The notes: generated from the sequence alone by a model not told the origin. A stretch of 64,000 nt of DNA from Amphiduros pacificus (GCA_949316495.1 OX439005.1:25708217-25772216), one strand, 5' to 3'. Positions 1 through 13,805 are shown, counted from the stretch's first letter. A program made the numbers and translations.

Positions 1-178
1 ATCTCCTGCCATGGTACACAGGTCTTACATCAATGTGGTGTTATCTCACACCATGGTACACAGGTCTTACTTACCTCAATGTGGTGTTATCTCACACCAT
101 GTTACACAGGTCTTACCTCAGTGTGGTGGGTGTTATCTCACACCATGGTACACAGTTCCTACATCAATGATATCTCAC
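1..178. repeat. Minisatellite, about 42-46 bp unit, ~4 copies, cut by window edge
   Basis: Four imperfect copies are visible, marked by CATGGTACACAGGTCTTAC or close variants starting near 10, 52, 98 and 143. Each is followed by an AATGTGGTG/TTATCTCACAC segment. The spacing varies (42, 46, 45), so the units carry small indels. The array probably extends left of the window. The short open frame across it is a by-product of stop-free units and is not a gene. Confidence 0.85.
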
Positions 179-480
179 TTCATTTTGCATGGATGTTGTT
201 CAGGTTTCTATCATTGTCATAGAGGAATAATTATCTTTTTATGTTCTGCAACATGTCACTGAAAGGTTTTTTATTTCTTGTTATTTGTTAACAAATAAAA
301 AGTCACTTGGTTTTTGAATGGTATTATATCATGACATGGAATATTTAGGATTCTTTTGAAGTTTTCAGAGAGGTGCACAAGTAATGATGAGAAGACATGT
401 AATATCTTGCGTAAGTTGTTTGTAACACGAACATGGGTTGAATCAGGAAATGGTCAATGGCAAGGTATCATGTACTTGCA
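179..480. other. Non-coding spacer, nothing recognised
   Basis: A+T-rich sequence between two minisatellites. No ATG-started frame of useful length, RNA-gene signature or internal repeat was seen. Confidence 0.5.
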
Positions 481-1460
481 TACTCTGCATGGTGAGGTAG
501 AGTCACATGCTACCTCTGTCAGTATTGCCTACTCTGCATGGCCAGGTAGAGTCACATGCTACCTCTGCCAGTATTGCCTGCTCTGCATGGTGAGGTAGAG
601 TCACATGCTACCTCTGCCAGTATTGCCTGCTCTGCATGGTGAGGTAGAGTCACATGCTACCTCTGCCAGTATTGCCTACTCTGCATGGTGAGGTAGAGTC
701 ACATGCTACCTCTGCCAGTATTGCCCACTGTGCATGGTGAGGTAGAGTCACATGCTACCTCTGCCAGTATTGCCTACTGTGCATGGTGAGGTAGAGTCAC
801 ATGCTACCTCTGCCAGTATTGCCTGTTCTGCATGGTGAGGTAGAGTCACATACTACCTCTGCCAGTATTGCCTACTCTGCATGGTGAGGTAGAGTCACAT
901 GCTACCTCTGCCTGTATTGCCTACTCTGCATGGTGAGGTAGAGTCACATGCTACCTCTGCCAGTATAGCCTGTTCTGCATGGTGAGGTAGAGTCACATAC
1001 CACCTCTGCCAGTATTGCCTACTCTGCATGGTGAGGTAGAGTCACATGCTACCTCTGCCTGTATTGCCTACTCTGCATGGTGAGGTAGAGTCACATGCTA
1101 CCTCTGCCAGTATTGCCTACTGTGCATGGTGAGGTAGAGTCACATGCTACCTCTGCCAGTATTGCCTACTGTGCATGGTGAGGTAGAGTCACATGCTACC
1201 TCTGCCAGTATTGCCTGCTCTGCATGGCCAGGTAGAGTCACATGCTACCTCTGCCAGTATTGCCTACTCTGCATGGTGAGGTAGAGTCACATGCTACCTC
1301 TGCCAGTATTGCCTACTCTGCATGGTGAGGTAGAGTCACATGCTACCTCTGCCAGTATTGCCTATTCTGCATGGTGAGGTAGAGTCACATGCTACCTCTG
1401 CCAGTATTGCCTACTCTGCATGGTGAGGTAGAGTCACATGCTACCTCTGCCAGTATTGCC
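481..1460. repeat. Minisatellite, 49-bp unit, 20 copies, hairpin in every unit
   Basis: The same 49-bp unit recurs exactly 20 times: the final G of GGTAG falls at 500, 549, 598 and then every 49 bases to 1431, with no indels. Each unit has a 7-bp inverted repeat, GAGGTAG, then a 9-nt spacer, then CTACCTC. Variants are few. Copies 2 and 16 read CCAGGTAG in the left arm, and copy 11 reads CCACCTC in the right arm. The strict periodicity and low divergence indicate recent amplification or homogenisation. CTACCTC is also the let-7 seed-match heptamer (see findings). Confidence 0.95.
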
Positions 1461-1664
1461 TTCTACTTTCACAGATATGGCCTATACTCGCAGAGCCCAG
1501 TATAAACCCAGGATCTGCTGTGGAGAACAGTAGTACTTGCATTTCACTCCATTATCAGGTTGATTGATCAGTAAAAGGTACAAAAAACATCTGCTTTTCC
1601 TGGGCATTGTCAAGGTTTCTACAATTCAGAGTAAAGGATTAAAGTAAAAAAAAACTTCTTTATA

Positions 1665-1694
1665 TTTTTTTTTTTTGGGGGGGGGGGGGGGGGG
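1665..1694. repeat. Homopolymer junction T12-G18
   Basis: Twelve T run directly into eighteen G (1677-1694). The G run could form a G-quadruplex. It is also a likely sequencing or assembly weak point, so its exact length is uncertain. Confidence 0.9.
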
Positions 1695-4600
1695 AGTTCA
1701 ACTTTGAAAGCTCAACTATAATATATCCAGGGATAACTATCTCATCAATGAGGTGTGATTAGACTTAAAGCTAATGATGCTTAATGATGCTTAATGATTT
1801 GAGATGATGAGAGCAGTTAATGGATAAGTGCCACTCCATTCTGTTTGCAATTAGGAACTTATCACTTTCTAATCACTGCTGCTGAAATAAAATTATATAT
1901 AATTGAACCATGGACAGTGAATTGCTCCAAAGTGGAAGTGTTTGGAGGTGGAAATATTGAAATATATTTACAGGCTAAGAGTGATGCTGAGGTTTGTGAA
2001 GTGAATCAATGACATCTGGTTTATAGGCATTTAGGATTGCCCTTAATAGCCATGTTGGATCTGCAGCCCCAACATTCGTGTCCCATTGGGAGTGTGCAAT
2101 AGTTCACTTACTTTACCTTTGACCATTTCTTGGACTGTGTCCAGCATAAATTGTTCCGTTTTCCTGATGAAACATTGGTAATACATTGAAATGGAGCCAG
2201 CCCCTAAGGCTCAGGCTTGGAGCTCACTGATCCAGCCTTGTTGGTGACCTTTGACTTGAGGTTGGTGAAGCGTGATCAGCAGGAGGCCACTGTGATGTGA
2301 TGTAAACTGACAACATATAGAAGAGGAGGTCATATGGACAGTGAAGGAGTGATTAGCTGAGATCAGCCGTGGAGGCAATAAGCAGGGCTTGTCTCAGGTT
2401 ATCACACAGTAATGGTGACAATAAATGGTGGCTAGACAGCTCTTGATTATATGTGTATACCATCCATAAGCAGGTGATTGAACCATCTTATCTCCCTTAA
2501 TAACCTGTGACGAGGGCCGGGGTGGGGGTTTCTAAGAGATTCAATGAAAGGCTCATAAACAACAACTGGTCAGTGCAGGATGTCTTCCCATGTTGCGTGC
2601 AAGTGCTGTTTGGTATTTTTGCTGAGATGCTGGCTGACATGCCATCTGAAAATTCAGGGAAATTCCCTGCGGTTTTGGGGTTGTAATTACGAGAGACTGT
2701 TGGTTTTCCCTGAGAAAATAGAATATAGGTTTGCATTAAATGTGGGCGTCCACTGAGTGGTAATGGACTGAGCAAAGTTGGAGGTGTTATGATGTTCAGC
2801 AGGCAACTAGCCAAAGGTGATTCTGGGAGATATCGCTCCCTGACACGCAGGCATAGAACAAGCTGATTGTTTTAGACAACAAAGTGAACATATGACAATG
2901 ATACTCCTGGTGAATTCATTCAATTTGGAAAAGTTTAATGAATCTGCAGAGGTCAAGCTTTATGTCTGCTCCACAATTGCTACACCCATTTAATTCAATG
3001 CAGATAGCCTGGAGTTTAGATCATGATTTACTCTCATCCAATTGTCTCATTAAGGGGTTTGCCTTTTATTAATTGATTAGAAAGTTTTTCAAACTAATTA
3101 CCAAAACAATCCTCAAACTATTATGACAATAATGTTATGGATATGCAAAACCAGCAAGTATGAAACTCTTATATCTGCAAAATCAAATAGTAGAATTAAG
3201 GTGATAAAGAAAGCAAATCTGCTTACCTATCTATGAAACAACAACACAATATTAAGACTCTAAACACTTCTTATAAATGAGGTTGCAAGAATAAATAATT
3301 TTAATATTTAATGTTTTCAAATGACTTATCCTTGTCAAAAATGATCTCATTCTGACTCATCTTCCGAAAGTTAATATTGAAAGAGAACAAAAATGTTTGT
3401 TTGATATTGTCATCAAGTGTAATGTACAACTGGGCATGTTGAGTCAGAGAGAGTGCAGGTCGTCAGTCATTGACAACTCAAGACATGTAATGAAATGTAA
3501 TAAATTGAAAAAGTTTCACCAAAAAGGAAATGTGGGAGTTAAGTTTCACTTGATATATTTCTTTCCCTGCCAACACGACGGTGAGATGAATTACATTCAA
3601 GTCACGCACCAAGATTTACAATTGTGACATTTTATTCCAGGAGTAACATTAAGATTCAGTTGGGGCCATGTTCAGACTACTAATGTGTGCCAGTCAACAC
3701 TTTGTGTCCACCAGACCCACCGCTGATGGCTCCTTCTCAGCAAATAGAAATGTTCTTACATATGTCAACAAAGAAATAATATTTGTCTCGCACCACTTGA
3801 CCCCCATTTCCTGTGAGGTCCAATTTAGTCCTGACCTGCAATAATATAAAAAGGACAAGTGTTGTACATTCAATTCCAATCTTACTATCGTTCCTTGTAA
3901 TTCATACATTTGTTTTTCATATTTTATTTTGAAGATGAAGAATTTTTGACTGTATTTGGGAGTAAATATTGTTGAGGCAAATAGAAAATAATCTTTTGAT
4001 AAATAAATAACATTAATATTCATCTTTTTCTTTTATTATGTGTACATGCTTCACAGCATTACTGCTTAAACGCCAAGGGCAACGTCTAAGATTTCTGATA
4101 GCGAAAAGCATTCCATGAAAGAATTATCTCATTCCTACAGAAATATAAGTATGTTGTAAATTATTTGCTTGGGCAGCACTTGACTGCACAGAGAAGTGCA
4201 TTCAATGCTTTCTTATCTCCCGCTATTGTTGCCAGGCACCACTGGGACCCCTGTATGTGATCAAAGTGCCGGCAGTTGCCCCGCAGCACCCTCTGTGCCC
4301 CATATATGTACCTCTCGGCACACACAGGTCCTGGCCTGTCCTGTCAATTGTTTGATGTTCAATTATGACCCACCTGGAGCCCCCCACCCCTGTTTGTATC
4401 TTTTGCTGGCAGATTGATTTTCACATAGTCCAATTTACATAACACTGTATTTGTAATTTCTAAAAAAATCACATAATTTTTTTCACTTTGTTTAGCAAAG
4501 AATTTGCTCAATATTTTGGTTATGAATTATTTAAGATGTTGCATTGAAATATGTTATCATTTTAGAAAAAAACTTTCTTTCATTGAACTTAGTTGGTAAA

Positions 4601-6929
4601 TGAAATGCTAAAATAGGAATGATATTAGAAGAGCAAAAGGCAGGCTGTGACCACATAATTTCATAAAGTACAGATTTGAGCACTTGTTTATCACGATGAC
4701 ATGAAGGCGAGAAAAGAGGGACTGGTATTATATACCTTTTTTTGCCATACAAGTTCATTCACAATGCCAGAAATAGGCAATAGCATTGGAAGGAGAGTCA
4801 GCACTCGTCACCAGATTGCAGGTATGTGCCCCAGGGGGCAGCAGCTCCTACCCCAAGTCATTTGTGCGCGATTACAGAACCTGTGTGAGTAAATATCTGG
4901 TGGCTACATGGCAACGTAGATGACTGTCGGTGGATGGTGCTGTCACAGGAATGTGACAATAGTTGGGACGCCAACCCCAAATGGGAGTTCTTGCTGAGTG
5001 CCCTGGTTTCGGCAGGGTCTGGTGAGCACTTTGTTGCCAAGGTGTACCACTATATGGTTCAAAACACCCGCAGGCCAAATATGCCGCAACTTTTGAAGTG
5101 GCAGAAATAAGGCTTCCTTCCTTGACTGCACCCTACATTGCGACAAGTGTATCCAGACAATGACGGCGTCTCACGAGCAATGAATAACTTGTCTACAATA
5201 TGCTGCCCGCGCAAATCAACTAAACTCACCGGTACAGACAGATTGAAGCAATGTTCGGCAGCCAAAATTTGAGCATTGTAATAAAAGATATTAGAAGAAT
5301 GGAGAGAATGCTTTCACCCAAATGTTCCTACATTGGCAGCCTGAACACACACCAGGACTGGAATTTTAAAGACACTTAAGACAGTGTTTTGCTGCCCGTA
5401 GGAATGGCAATCTTCAATCAGAAACGGTATTGATACTGTGTCAAGATCTCCTTTCAACCATTCAAATGCCAAATTGAAAAGGGATCACAAAGCGAAGCCA
5501 AATTAGCACAGATCAACCTGCTGAAGCACAACAATAATTACATTCTTTAAAAACATCTTTGGAAAGGAAATAATGTAATTTTGTAATTGAAAGCTTTCAG
5601 ATGATAAATTGATTTGTGATCCATCTTTTAAAGCAGCACCAGTCTTCAGCTCCAGATTCCTGAATATCTTGTGTCTGATCATTCAATGTGAGCTTGGCAT
5701 ACAATATGATAATAACCACACTTGTCTGGAGTGGGATGAAAGAAGACATCGTGCTTGACGACGTCCATGAACAAAAAGAAAACTGATAGCTCCCTGTGTG
5801 TAAGGGTTATTAAATGATGTGCTGAACAGTGTCACATTCTTTTATCTGTCAGTGACCCAGCTTGCGTCTGGTTGCTTTAAGTACATACTGTCAGGGTGTG
5901 GTCGCAGACACTTTGACATGAGCATGCTTTCCAAAGAAATAGCAATATGTGGCTATTTTCAGAATGAATGACTCAGAAATGTTTCAAGTGTCATCTGACT
6001 TCATATGTATCATGTTAAAAAAGACTAAATTGTCAGCAATTTAAACAGGGAAAAAGCTATAAATTTAGATATGTGAATGGAGATTATTTTTTCTTGTGCA
6101 CATGCACAGAATACTTAGTTGTAAATTATTTTCATGCTTTTTCCAATTATAGAAAAGGTTTTCAATGATACAAACTGAGTAGTGAGTGAGGCCAGCAGGT
6201 GTAGTAGCACTACATTAGATGTTAATCATCCCATAAGAAACAACAATCCAGGACAAGGCACAGGCCCTTCATTGATATCACTCTTTCTGCAGAACAAAGG
6301 CTCAGTGTTACATACCCCCATATGATACACTTGTCTCGGTGTGATTATTCTCACACCAGAGGGTGCTCTATACCCCCATGATTATGCTCCTTACAAAGGG
6401 TGTCAAGTCAGACTCTGGTGGGGTAACCACTTGCCTCCAGGGTATGCAATGTGCTTAACAAAATTTATCAAGTTTTTAATGCCTTAGGGTAACAGGGAAA
6501 TATATGCTTAGAATAATACAAAAGCATAAATAACAAATTTCAAATTTTCTTAACACTTTAGAATAAGTTAGTCTACATAACGTTAGAAGAACAGATAAAT
6601 TTATGTAGATGATTTGGATATCTTTGAATACTATTTAAATGATCATATCATGTCTACTCTTAAAGTTTGGAGAAATACGTTGGTTATTCCTCGGAGGCTG
6701 TTCTCACTGTAGTGTGTGGAAAAATAAATTTGTAATTCTCATTTTTGTGGCAAGATTTCTGTTACTGTTTGACATGTTTCAGTGCAGGTTACAAACTAAG
6801 TCATTACCACAAACATCTATGTCAAACATTCATAGAATAGACCCTAGAAATACATTACATTATTCTTCAGTCAGGCCACTTATTTGAGGTTATATGTGAA
6901 ATTGTACATTTTGTTTGAGTTCATACGTC
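1695..6929. other. Long non-coding spacer
   Basis: No gene was recognised in this 5.2 kb. The longest open frames are about 110 codons or shorter, show no family motif and occur on both strands. Small items seen: a near-tandem of CTTAATGATG around 1,780-1,800; a CTCF-like 14-mer GCCCCAGGGGGCAG at 4828-4841; a perfect 7-bp-stem hairpin GGTGTGA/TCACACC at 6338-6357; and ACACCAGAGGGTGC at 6353-6366. Confidence 0.5.
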
Positions 6930-7190
6930 TACACCAGGTCTACATCTCTGCTTAGGTTGATGTGTTAATGTACACCCAGACCTAAGCAGGTTGATGGGTG
7001 GGCCTGTATATACCCTGCTTTGGTTAATGGGTAAAATTCTACACCCCTGGAGTGGTTGATGGATGAAAGTTTTACTTCACTGTGTTAATTGCTTTTATGA
7101 GTGATTTTAAACACCCCAACATCATTTGATAGGTAAATATGTAGAGATTTGTACACCCTCTGCAGGAACCAATTTATACCCTACTGAAGC
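6930..7190. repeat. Decayed tandem repeat, roughly 40-bp unit
   Basis: Several imperfect blocks alternate a TACACCC-like segment with a GGTTGATGGGT-like segment, for example near 6957, 6990, 7024 and 7055. Similarity between blocks is weak and spacing irregular. I read it as an old minisatellite that has stopped homogenising. It could instead be chance similarity. Confidence 0.4.
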
Positions 7191-7977
7191 TGGTCACATT
7201 ATGTGAACCTACCCATATGTGCTGGTGCTTACGGGTGAACCTATGTCAACCTGCTTGGACTGGTTGTTGGTTTCATTAGGAGGTTGCGTGACTGAGTGGT
7301 CAGTGAAGTGTGAGAGGTTGTCATGCGATGGTATGAGGGTGGCAGGCACCTCACTCTGGGTGTGACAATAGCCAGCCTATGTAAATCTAATGCATCATTT
7401 ATGATCCCCGCCTTGCTCTGCAGGCCTTGAATATCACTTTTATTTCTGCTGAACACATTATTCATTTGGAAACAAAGTGCCAAAATAGAAAAAGAACACT
7501 TTTTAACATTTCAAAAGTCATTAGACTTGAATCCAATTTTTTCTTTCTTCCCACAGTTTAACCAGCTCCTTGTTTGTGAAAACTTTTTCTGTTGCACCAC
7601 GAATGTTCCAGGAACAGAATTTATTCGCAGTGCCATATCAATCAGGAAATATCATATCAATACTCTACTCATATGTGCATAAAATACTGATAAAATCTAC
7701 AAATGCATTTGAACTTAGAAATAGGGCAGCAACCACTGAGCTAACAGTTCATGGGATAATGTGTGGCACGCAAGATGAAATGGTTCCATGTTGGTGCACT
7801 TGGCAACCACCTCCTAGTTTTCCATATATCAGTGTTGGTTGCCTGGGGCAACCATTGTCCTTGCTGAGCCAGTCAGGTTGGGGAGTGATGAGGAGGACAG
7901 GAGGTGATGGATCTACATGGCACATAGAGTGGACACAGGGCCACTACCTGGGCCAGCTATCATACCACTGCCATAAC
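7191..7977. other. Non-coding spacer with a 154-codon open frame not supported as a gene
   Basis: A frame from 7570 runs to 8034, but its last third is read from the G-rich repeat that follows and the rest shows no domain. No other content was recognised. Confidence 0.45.
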
Positions 7978-8042
7978 GGTTGGGAGGGGGGTGAGGAGGG
8001 GGGTGAGGAGGGTGGGGTGAGGAGGGTGGGGTGAGGAGGGGG
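7978..8042. repeat. G-rich minisatellite (GAGGAGGGTGGGGT-like)
   Basis: A 65-bp stretch made of G runs separated by single T, A or GA, with TGAGGAGGG recurring about every 10-16 bases. It has four or more G-tracts of three to six, so a G-quadruplex is possible on the plus strand. Confidence 0.8.
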
Positions 8043-11000
8043 CTAACCCTGGGCACTACCTGTATAAGGAGTCTAACTATCATACTTTATTAGGGCAAGT
8101 GGGAATAGTTGTCGTACCACTTTCATTGCATATTGGGGCATAAAGGTAAAACATCACGTTACAGCCATGCCATATGGGGAGGAAAGGAAAGGGGCTGATC
8201 ACTGCCCATATAAGGAGTCTAGCTATCATACTATATGAGAATAAAGAGGACATCAGCTGCTTCCTGTATGAAGAGGACAGCAAATGTACCGTTATCATAA
8301 CTGCTGTTACACCATAACCCACCCAATATGTTGCAAGAATGCAGTGCCTATACCCATATCAGGGCTACTGCAATCATATTACTATCACAAAGGGCAACAG
8401 AAGTCTGCTTTAAATTGTCTACTACTGTCAGTATTCATTTCTAAATGTTATTCCAAAATGTGTGGTAGGGCTTACTCAATGGCTGTAGTTTGATAAAAGG
8501 TCCTGGTGACTTGCTGCATCATGTCACATCATATTATATCTAAATAGCAGTGTCCTCCACATCACATCAGTGCAAATGTTGTGTCTCATCCGTGGATTGA
8601 TTTTGTTTCGGAAAAAAGGCTTCAAATGTCCTCCCATCACCCTGTTTTCATACAAATTTGGGGACAGTTCTTTTACTGGTCTTTGATGTTGGTCTCAACA
8701 TCTAACGCATAACACAAAGACGGAGGGCTGCTATTACAATGCAAAAAGCGATGAAGAATTTGTGCAGTCAGACAACATTGCGTGTTGCATGAGGCATGTG
8801 CATGGCAGGGGTGGAGAGTGCCAGAGATGAGAGAACACAGTCCTGATGCCTTCATGCTGACTGCAGCCCATTCCATCTTATGCTGCATGCACACTACTGC
8901 TCTATGCCTTAGAACCATTCACCAAATTCATGGTATGATTTGGCAACAAAAAATGATAAATTGACTGCTTTTCACGTTGTAAAAACTAAGGTTAAAGTGT
9001 GTTGGATGGTCAATAAAAAGAAACCCTGACATGGGTTCATCAAATTCCTTGATTTACTTTACGGTGACCAATAGTTTAAGCTGTTATGAACATTGATATA
9101 TGGTTAAATATAGAGTGATGTGTGGCCAGGACATCTCTTTGTTGGTATTTTGGTATAGTTTTAGCTGAGTTTTCATGAGACATTACTCAGACCAGCCATG
9201 TGTGGGATTTTGTCATGCTGATATAGGTGGAGAGAGGTGCCACCGCTAAAACAAGGGCCACTAAGATGTTAAACCCCATCCCTCGGTGATATGCATGAAG
9301 TACCAAAAGCTTGAGGTATTGATCCTTTGCTGAATGTGACTTGGTTTCATTCCAGTGAAAAGTAGACTAAAGTAGAATACATGATCTCTTGCGAATGTCA
9401 GACAAAGAATTTGATGAAAATGAGCATGTCCGTGTTACCCTCATGTGGGACTTTAAGCGGCAGCCCTCATATAACAGATGGGAGGACGACCTGGGAACAG
9501 AAAACAATGAACAAACATGGCCTGTTCCTGGATGTGCATGATGATCACCGCCAACATGCAAACCTCCACCAAACATCAACCAAGACACAAACACCATAAG
9601 CCCCAGGGTAACCCAAAGCTTTACCTAGTATCAAGAAAGATCTGTGGGGTCCAGGTTACCATAGGGGTGCCTGGCTTGGGGAAAGGTCTGTTGGGGCCCC
9701 AGGCTATTGATGGTACACTGACATATATTTGTTGCAATTAACTCTTTATTTTTGTACTCTTAGAACTAGGTTACAAGTACACCAAATATATATTGATTTA
9801 ATTGTATTTGTGAATGAAATTGAATTAACTATGAATTTGATTAACTCCAATCTCATAGATGATTTTTGTTACCTCCTCCCTTGCCAACCCATCCTCCCCT
9901 GGGCCTCAAAGATCACTCCCTAAGAAACTACCAATTTATATTTTCACTCTCTAAGTTGAAAAAATACAGTTCTCCTGACATTAAGAAAAAGGAAATGGCA
10001 CTCTATTTGAGATACTCACAGCCCAGGTTCTGCATAGAAGTGATTTTAATGTTAATATATCAAGGAAAAGGGTGCATTTCTGCATTCCTAACAGAGAAGG
10101 GAAAATATGGCACATGTTTTATTTAGTTTGAACAATATGCCCGCAACACATTCATTAAGTGGACGCCATTTATGTTTTTTCCACATGAGTTAAAGGCAAT
10201 CAGTTCCGCCACAGACACCTGGAGGAGAGAAAAAAAGTTCCATTCTTGCCGTCAATAATGATACAATGGATGTCATGTTGAATGCAAAGTTCTTATGACA
10301 TGGTGAACATCGTTTTGCGGCGAGAAACCTTTCATTTGTGATATCTCAGTAAACTTCATGCCTTATTTTGATATTATATAATTTGTTTGATCACAGCAAA
10401 GCCTTTGAAAAATTCAATGTTAGTGTTACTAACATACAAAATTTGTATGTGACAGTTATGCCTTGATTTATACATCATTTAGGAAGAGAGAACAGTTGCT
10501 ATTATTTATGATACCTTGAGGTTGTACAGTTTAAAAGAAAAAAAGAACTAGTTTATTTTTTTATGTCCTATTAAAAGAAGGTTTATATATATTTTGAGAC
10601 ATATTTATCATAACAGTTTTCCACCCACTTTCACAAACACATAAAAAGTGACATTGTTACTGGCCTTGTTGTGCAGAGCATCCTTGTCCACTGTTAACCA
10701 TTTGTGCCTAAGCAAATTGCCTTACACAGAGATTGTACAATCCCTTTATGATGCAATTAAACAAATGGAATTTACTGGACCAGGAGTGATTGTTGCTGTT
10801 CTCATACCTTTTGCCAGGATAAAAAGTCATTGTAGACAGACAAAGATGTGTAAATATTAGGAACCTCTTTACCCCATAATAACTGAAGCACTTCATTAAG
10901 GTGTATCATGGAAATTGCTATGGCAAACTTCTGACCAAGATAGTTTTGTAATATAACAACAGCCTCAGTTCAATCTCAGAGTAATAGTCAGTATGTAATT

Positions 11001-11659
11001 GAGGATAAGAAACATTGATTTTTCATTAAATATCCATGTTATGTAATGAAAAACACACCCAAAAGTCTTTTCTGGAATGAGTTTTTTTCTGGCTGGGGAA
11101 GTTCATTTATATTTATAACATCATTTCTGCAAATTTTAGTATAAGATATCTCCCTGTTAGTGTGGATATTCATCTTGTGAACAGTAATCTACCCTTATAA
11201 ACAAGTGTCCCACCAAATCACTAAGCCACTTTTCCTGGTAGGCTTTCTCATAACTTGTTTCTTATATTTCATTCCTTGCTCTAAGTCATGGTAGCTACAT
11301 CATTAGTATACTTGCCAGGCATGGGGTCATCAAACTTTATCAATGGGATGCCTATTGGCCTTGCACAATAAATTTTATAGATGTAAACCGCAAATATACA
11401 AACTGGTTTGGGGTGAAATATGTGCAGAAATATACACCTAGTGTAAAATGAAGAGCCCCAGAACAGCACCCCAAGCCTACTTTGCAGAATGCATCATCAG
11501 CATGTTATGCCACTATAGGCAACAAACATATTTATCTTAGTTGTGAAAGTAAGGACATTCTAATGACATTTGTCTCTTGCAATAAGACACGAACTGCACT
11601 CAGCACACCTGGGTTTTGATTGTGGTTATCAGGTTCATATTAGACAAACACATCACATG
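8043..11659. other. Non-coding spacer
   Basis: No gene was recognised. A phrase TATAAGGAGTCTA followed by CTATCATACT occurs twice, near 8,066 and 8,210, suggesting one old local duplication. Open frames are short and featureless on both strands. Confidence 0.5.
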
Positions 11660-11880
11660 AAGCATGCACAGAGAGGTAGATGGTCATGATGAGCGAGTTT
11701 TAGCGGTACGAGTTTATTTCTCCGCAGCATTCCTTCATGCCATGGTAAGCATTGGTGACATTCCTCAGCTTCAGGTGGTCGAGGCAGGTGGCGTGACGTC
11801 ATCACCGCCACCACCACCACCACGTCTGCCCGTGACCAGCCAACCGAGGCGGACTGCGGGTGTTGTGACTGGCTAAATGT
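11660..11880. promoter_or_regulatory. CpG-containing cluster with a perfect CRE, possible regulatory element
   Basis: Against an A+T-rich background this 220-bp stretch holds an unusual number of CpGs and a perfect palindromic CRE, TGACGTCA, at 11794-11801. A short (ACC)n run at about 11,808-11,822 follows at once. CREs bind CREB/ATF factors. Whether this is an enhancer, an unannotated promoter or coincidence cannot be told from sequence. Open frames here are about 70-80 codons and unrecognised. Confidence 0.3.
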
Positions 11881-13805
11881 TGGGATGCACATGGGTGAGC
11901 AGGAGACTGGTCTGGAAGATCTCCTCTTTGTGTGACACTGATAATACAGCAGCGCTGCTCACATATTTGACAGTTCTATTGCAATCCTCACAAGAAAAGA
12001 ATGGCTGAAAGGGAATATTATGATTGATGCCACTCTGAAAGGTTGTAATAAACATCACATCGGGTGATTGTAATATTAGGAATGTAAACTTAATAGAACC
12101 AGTTTTACAACAGTTTAGATTCTTTGGATAATACCAAAGAAAACAAAGAAATCATTCTTATGCTCATGGATAAGCGAGGCATTTTTAAAATATATATTTC
12201 TTTATATATAAATATATAAATGTGTGTGTTTTTGTTGGTTTTTTTTTCAATTTGGAATCCCACAGGCAAACAGTTTTGTCAACTTGTCATTGCTCAAGAT
12301 ATTACTATTCAACATATTCAGAAGCCTGTGTTAACATTGTCACCCATTTCGTAGACACAGAATCAGATAAACGTGATGTGTTTGCGAAATTAGGCTGCTC
12401 CTGAATATATCCTTCTATCCAACGGGTCTTTAAAAACCGAGTATACGTGAAAGATGATAGATCTCACAATAGGCTCATGACCTTTGGAGTTGTTTGGACC
12501 TGATTTGACTATTTGAATCGTCTGACAACGTTCAAATTTCAACACAGTCTCCTGCTTTCTTTGGGTCTTTGAAATTTTATGTTCCAGTTATGGTGTTATG
12601 CACACGCGTATCAGACGTGATCTTTTTCCCAATTTCCTGTTTCTGGTTTTTTAGATTTCCTTTGATCAGAAACTTGAAAATCATGAAACATTCCACTCCA
12701 ATTTGTTGCTGGCATGGTTGAGTGGTACCCTCTTATTTTCACCTGGCACTGTTATCACAATTTCCTTAGTCCCTGAATACTAATTTACAACCTGTGCTGA
12801 TAAATAGTCAATTCATATTTTTGGCGAGAAATATTTAATTGATGAAAAAGATGAATGAAAATGGTGTTGCTACATAATCATATAAGACATCAAAACATAT
12901 TCACATTAAGATCTCTGGAAGAAGAATCAATAAGATTCCAATGAGACATTAACAGATAAATGTAAGGAGTAGTAACAGTTATGGAAAATCAATATTCAAC
13001 ATTTTCCACATGAGGTTCTTTTGATGGGAACAACTTTCATGGCATTTACAGCACATTTACCACAAAATTTCTGTTGTTAGTATCTGTATATATTATTCAT
13101 GTCTTTTATTTCATCAGTTTGAAATCACAACTGTTCCCGTGTACGATTTCACATGGTGATGAAGGTATTTTCTAATCGTGAGAGCCAGCATTTAAGCACG
13201 CACATGAGAAAGGGCTTTTACTTGTTTCTTCCGTGCTGGAGGAGTTCTGTTCTCATCGCATCAAAGACCCCTTTCTTGTAAAACAAGACTTAATTTTGCT
13301 CGGCAAAAAATGTGCAGGTATTATAGTTGGAGGATGAAGGCTGTGATGAAAATAGAGAACCACGCAATGGCTGAACTTGCAGTGAACCATGTCGTGCGAT
13401 ATGCAGAAAATGCAAACACCAGTCATGAGGGTGGCCAGTGTGGCTGTGTTCACCATCACTCGGCAGGGCACACAGGTATTCTCATGATAATCAGGAAACC
13501 AGATGTAGCATCAAGTGGTCTGACCAGGGTGAAACAGAGGATATCTCCCCAGAAACTAGAGCCCTGCAAAGGTATGGGCTGGAAGGGGATCCTCAGATTT
13601 TAAAGATTTTTAAATTGAAATATTGAAATATTGAGTAGGCAGTAAAGGTTTAGTGATGGTGGTCTGGTTTATTGGAAGAAAATTTATAGAAAAGGGGAAA
13701 AATGTAAAATAAAATGCAAAATAATAAGGTCTTTATCACTCCACAGGACCTAGTTATGCATCAATGGGAGAGATGGAAAGAACAGTTAGGAAATTTCTGG
13801 GAGAG
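11881..13805. other. Non-coding spacer
   Basis: A+T-rich, with a TA-rich patch near 12,188-12,222. Two overlapping open frames at 13,310-13,626 show no recognisable domain and read like chance frames. Confidence 0.5.

Noticed and set aside
481-1460. CRISPR-like array (regular hairpin repeats)
   Set aside because: Whole units repeat without variable spacers, and the context is an animal gene; the 37-, 28- and 88-bp arrays fail for the same reason.
7570-8034. 154-codon plus-strand frame
   Set aside because: No domain; its end is encoded by the G-rich repeat at 7,978-8,042, which keeps the frame open artificially.
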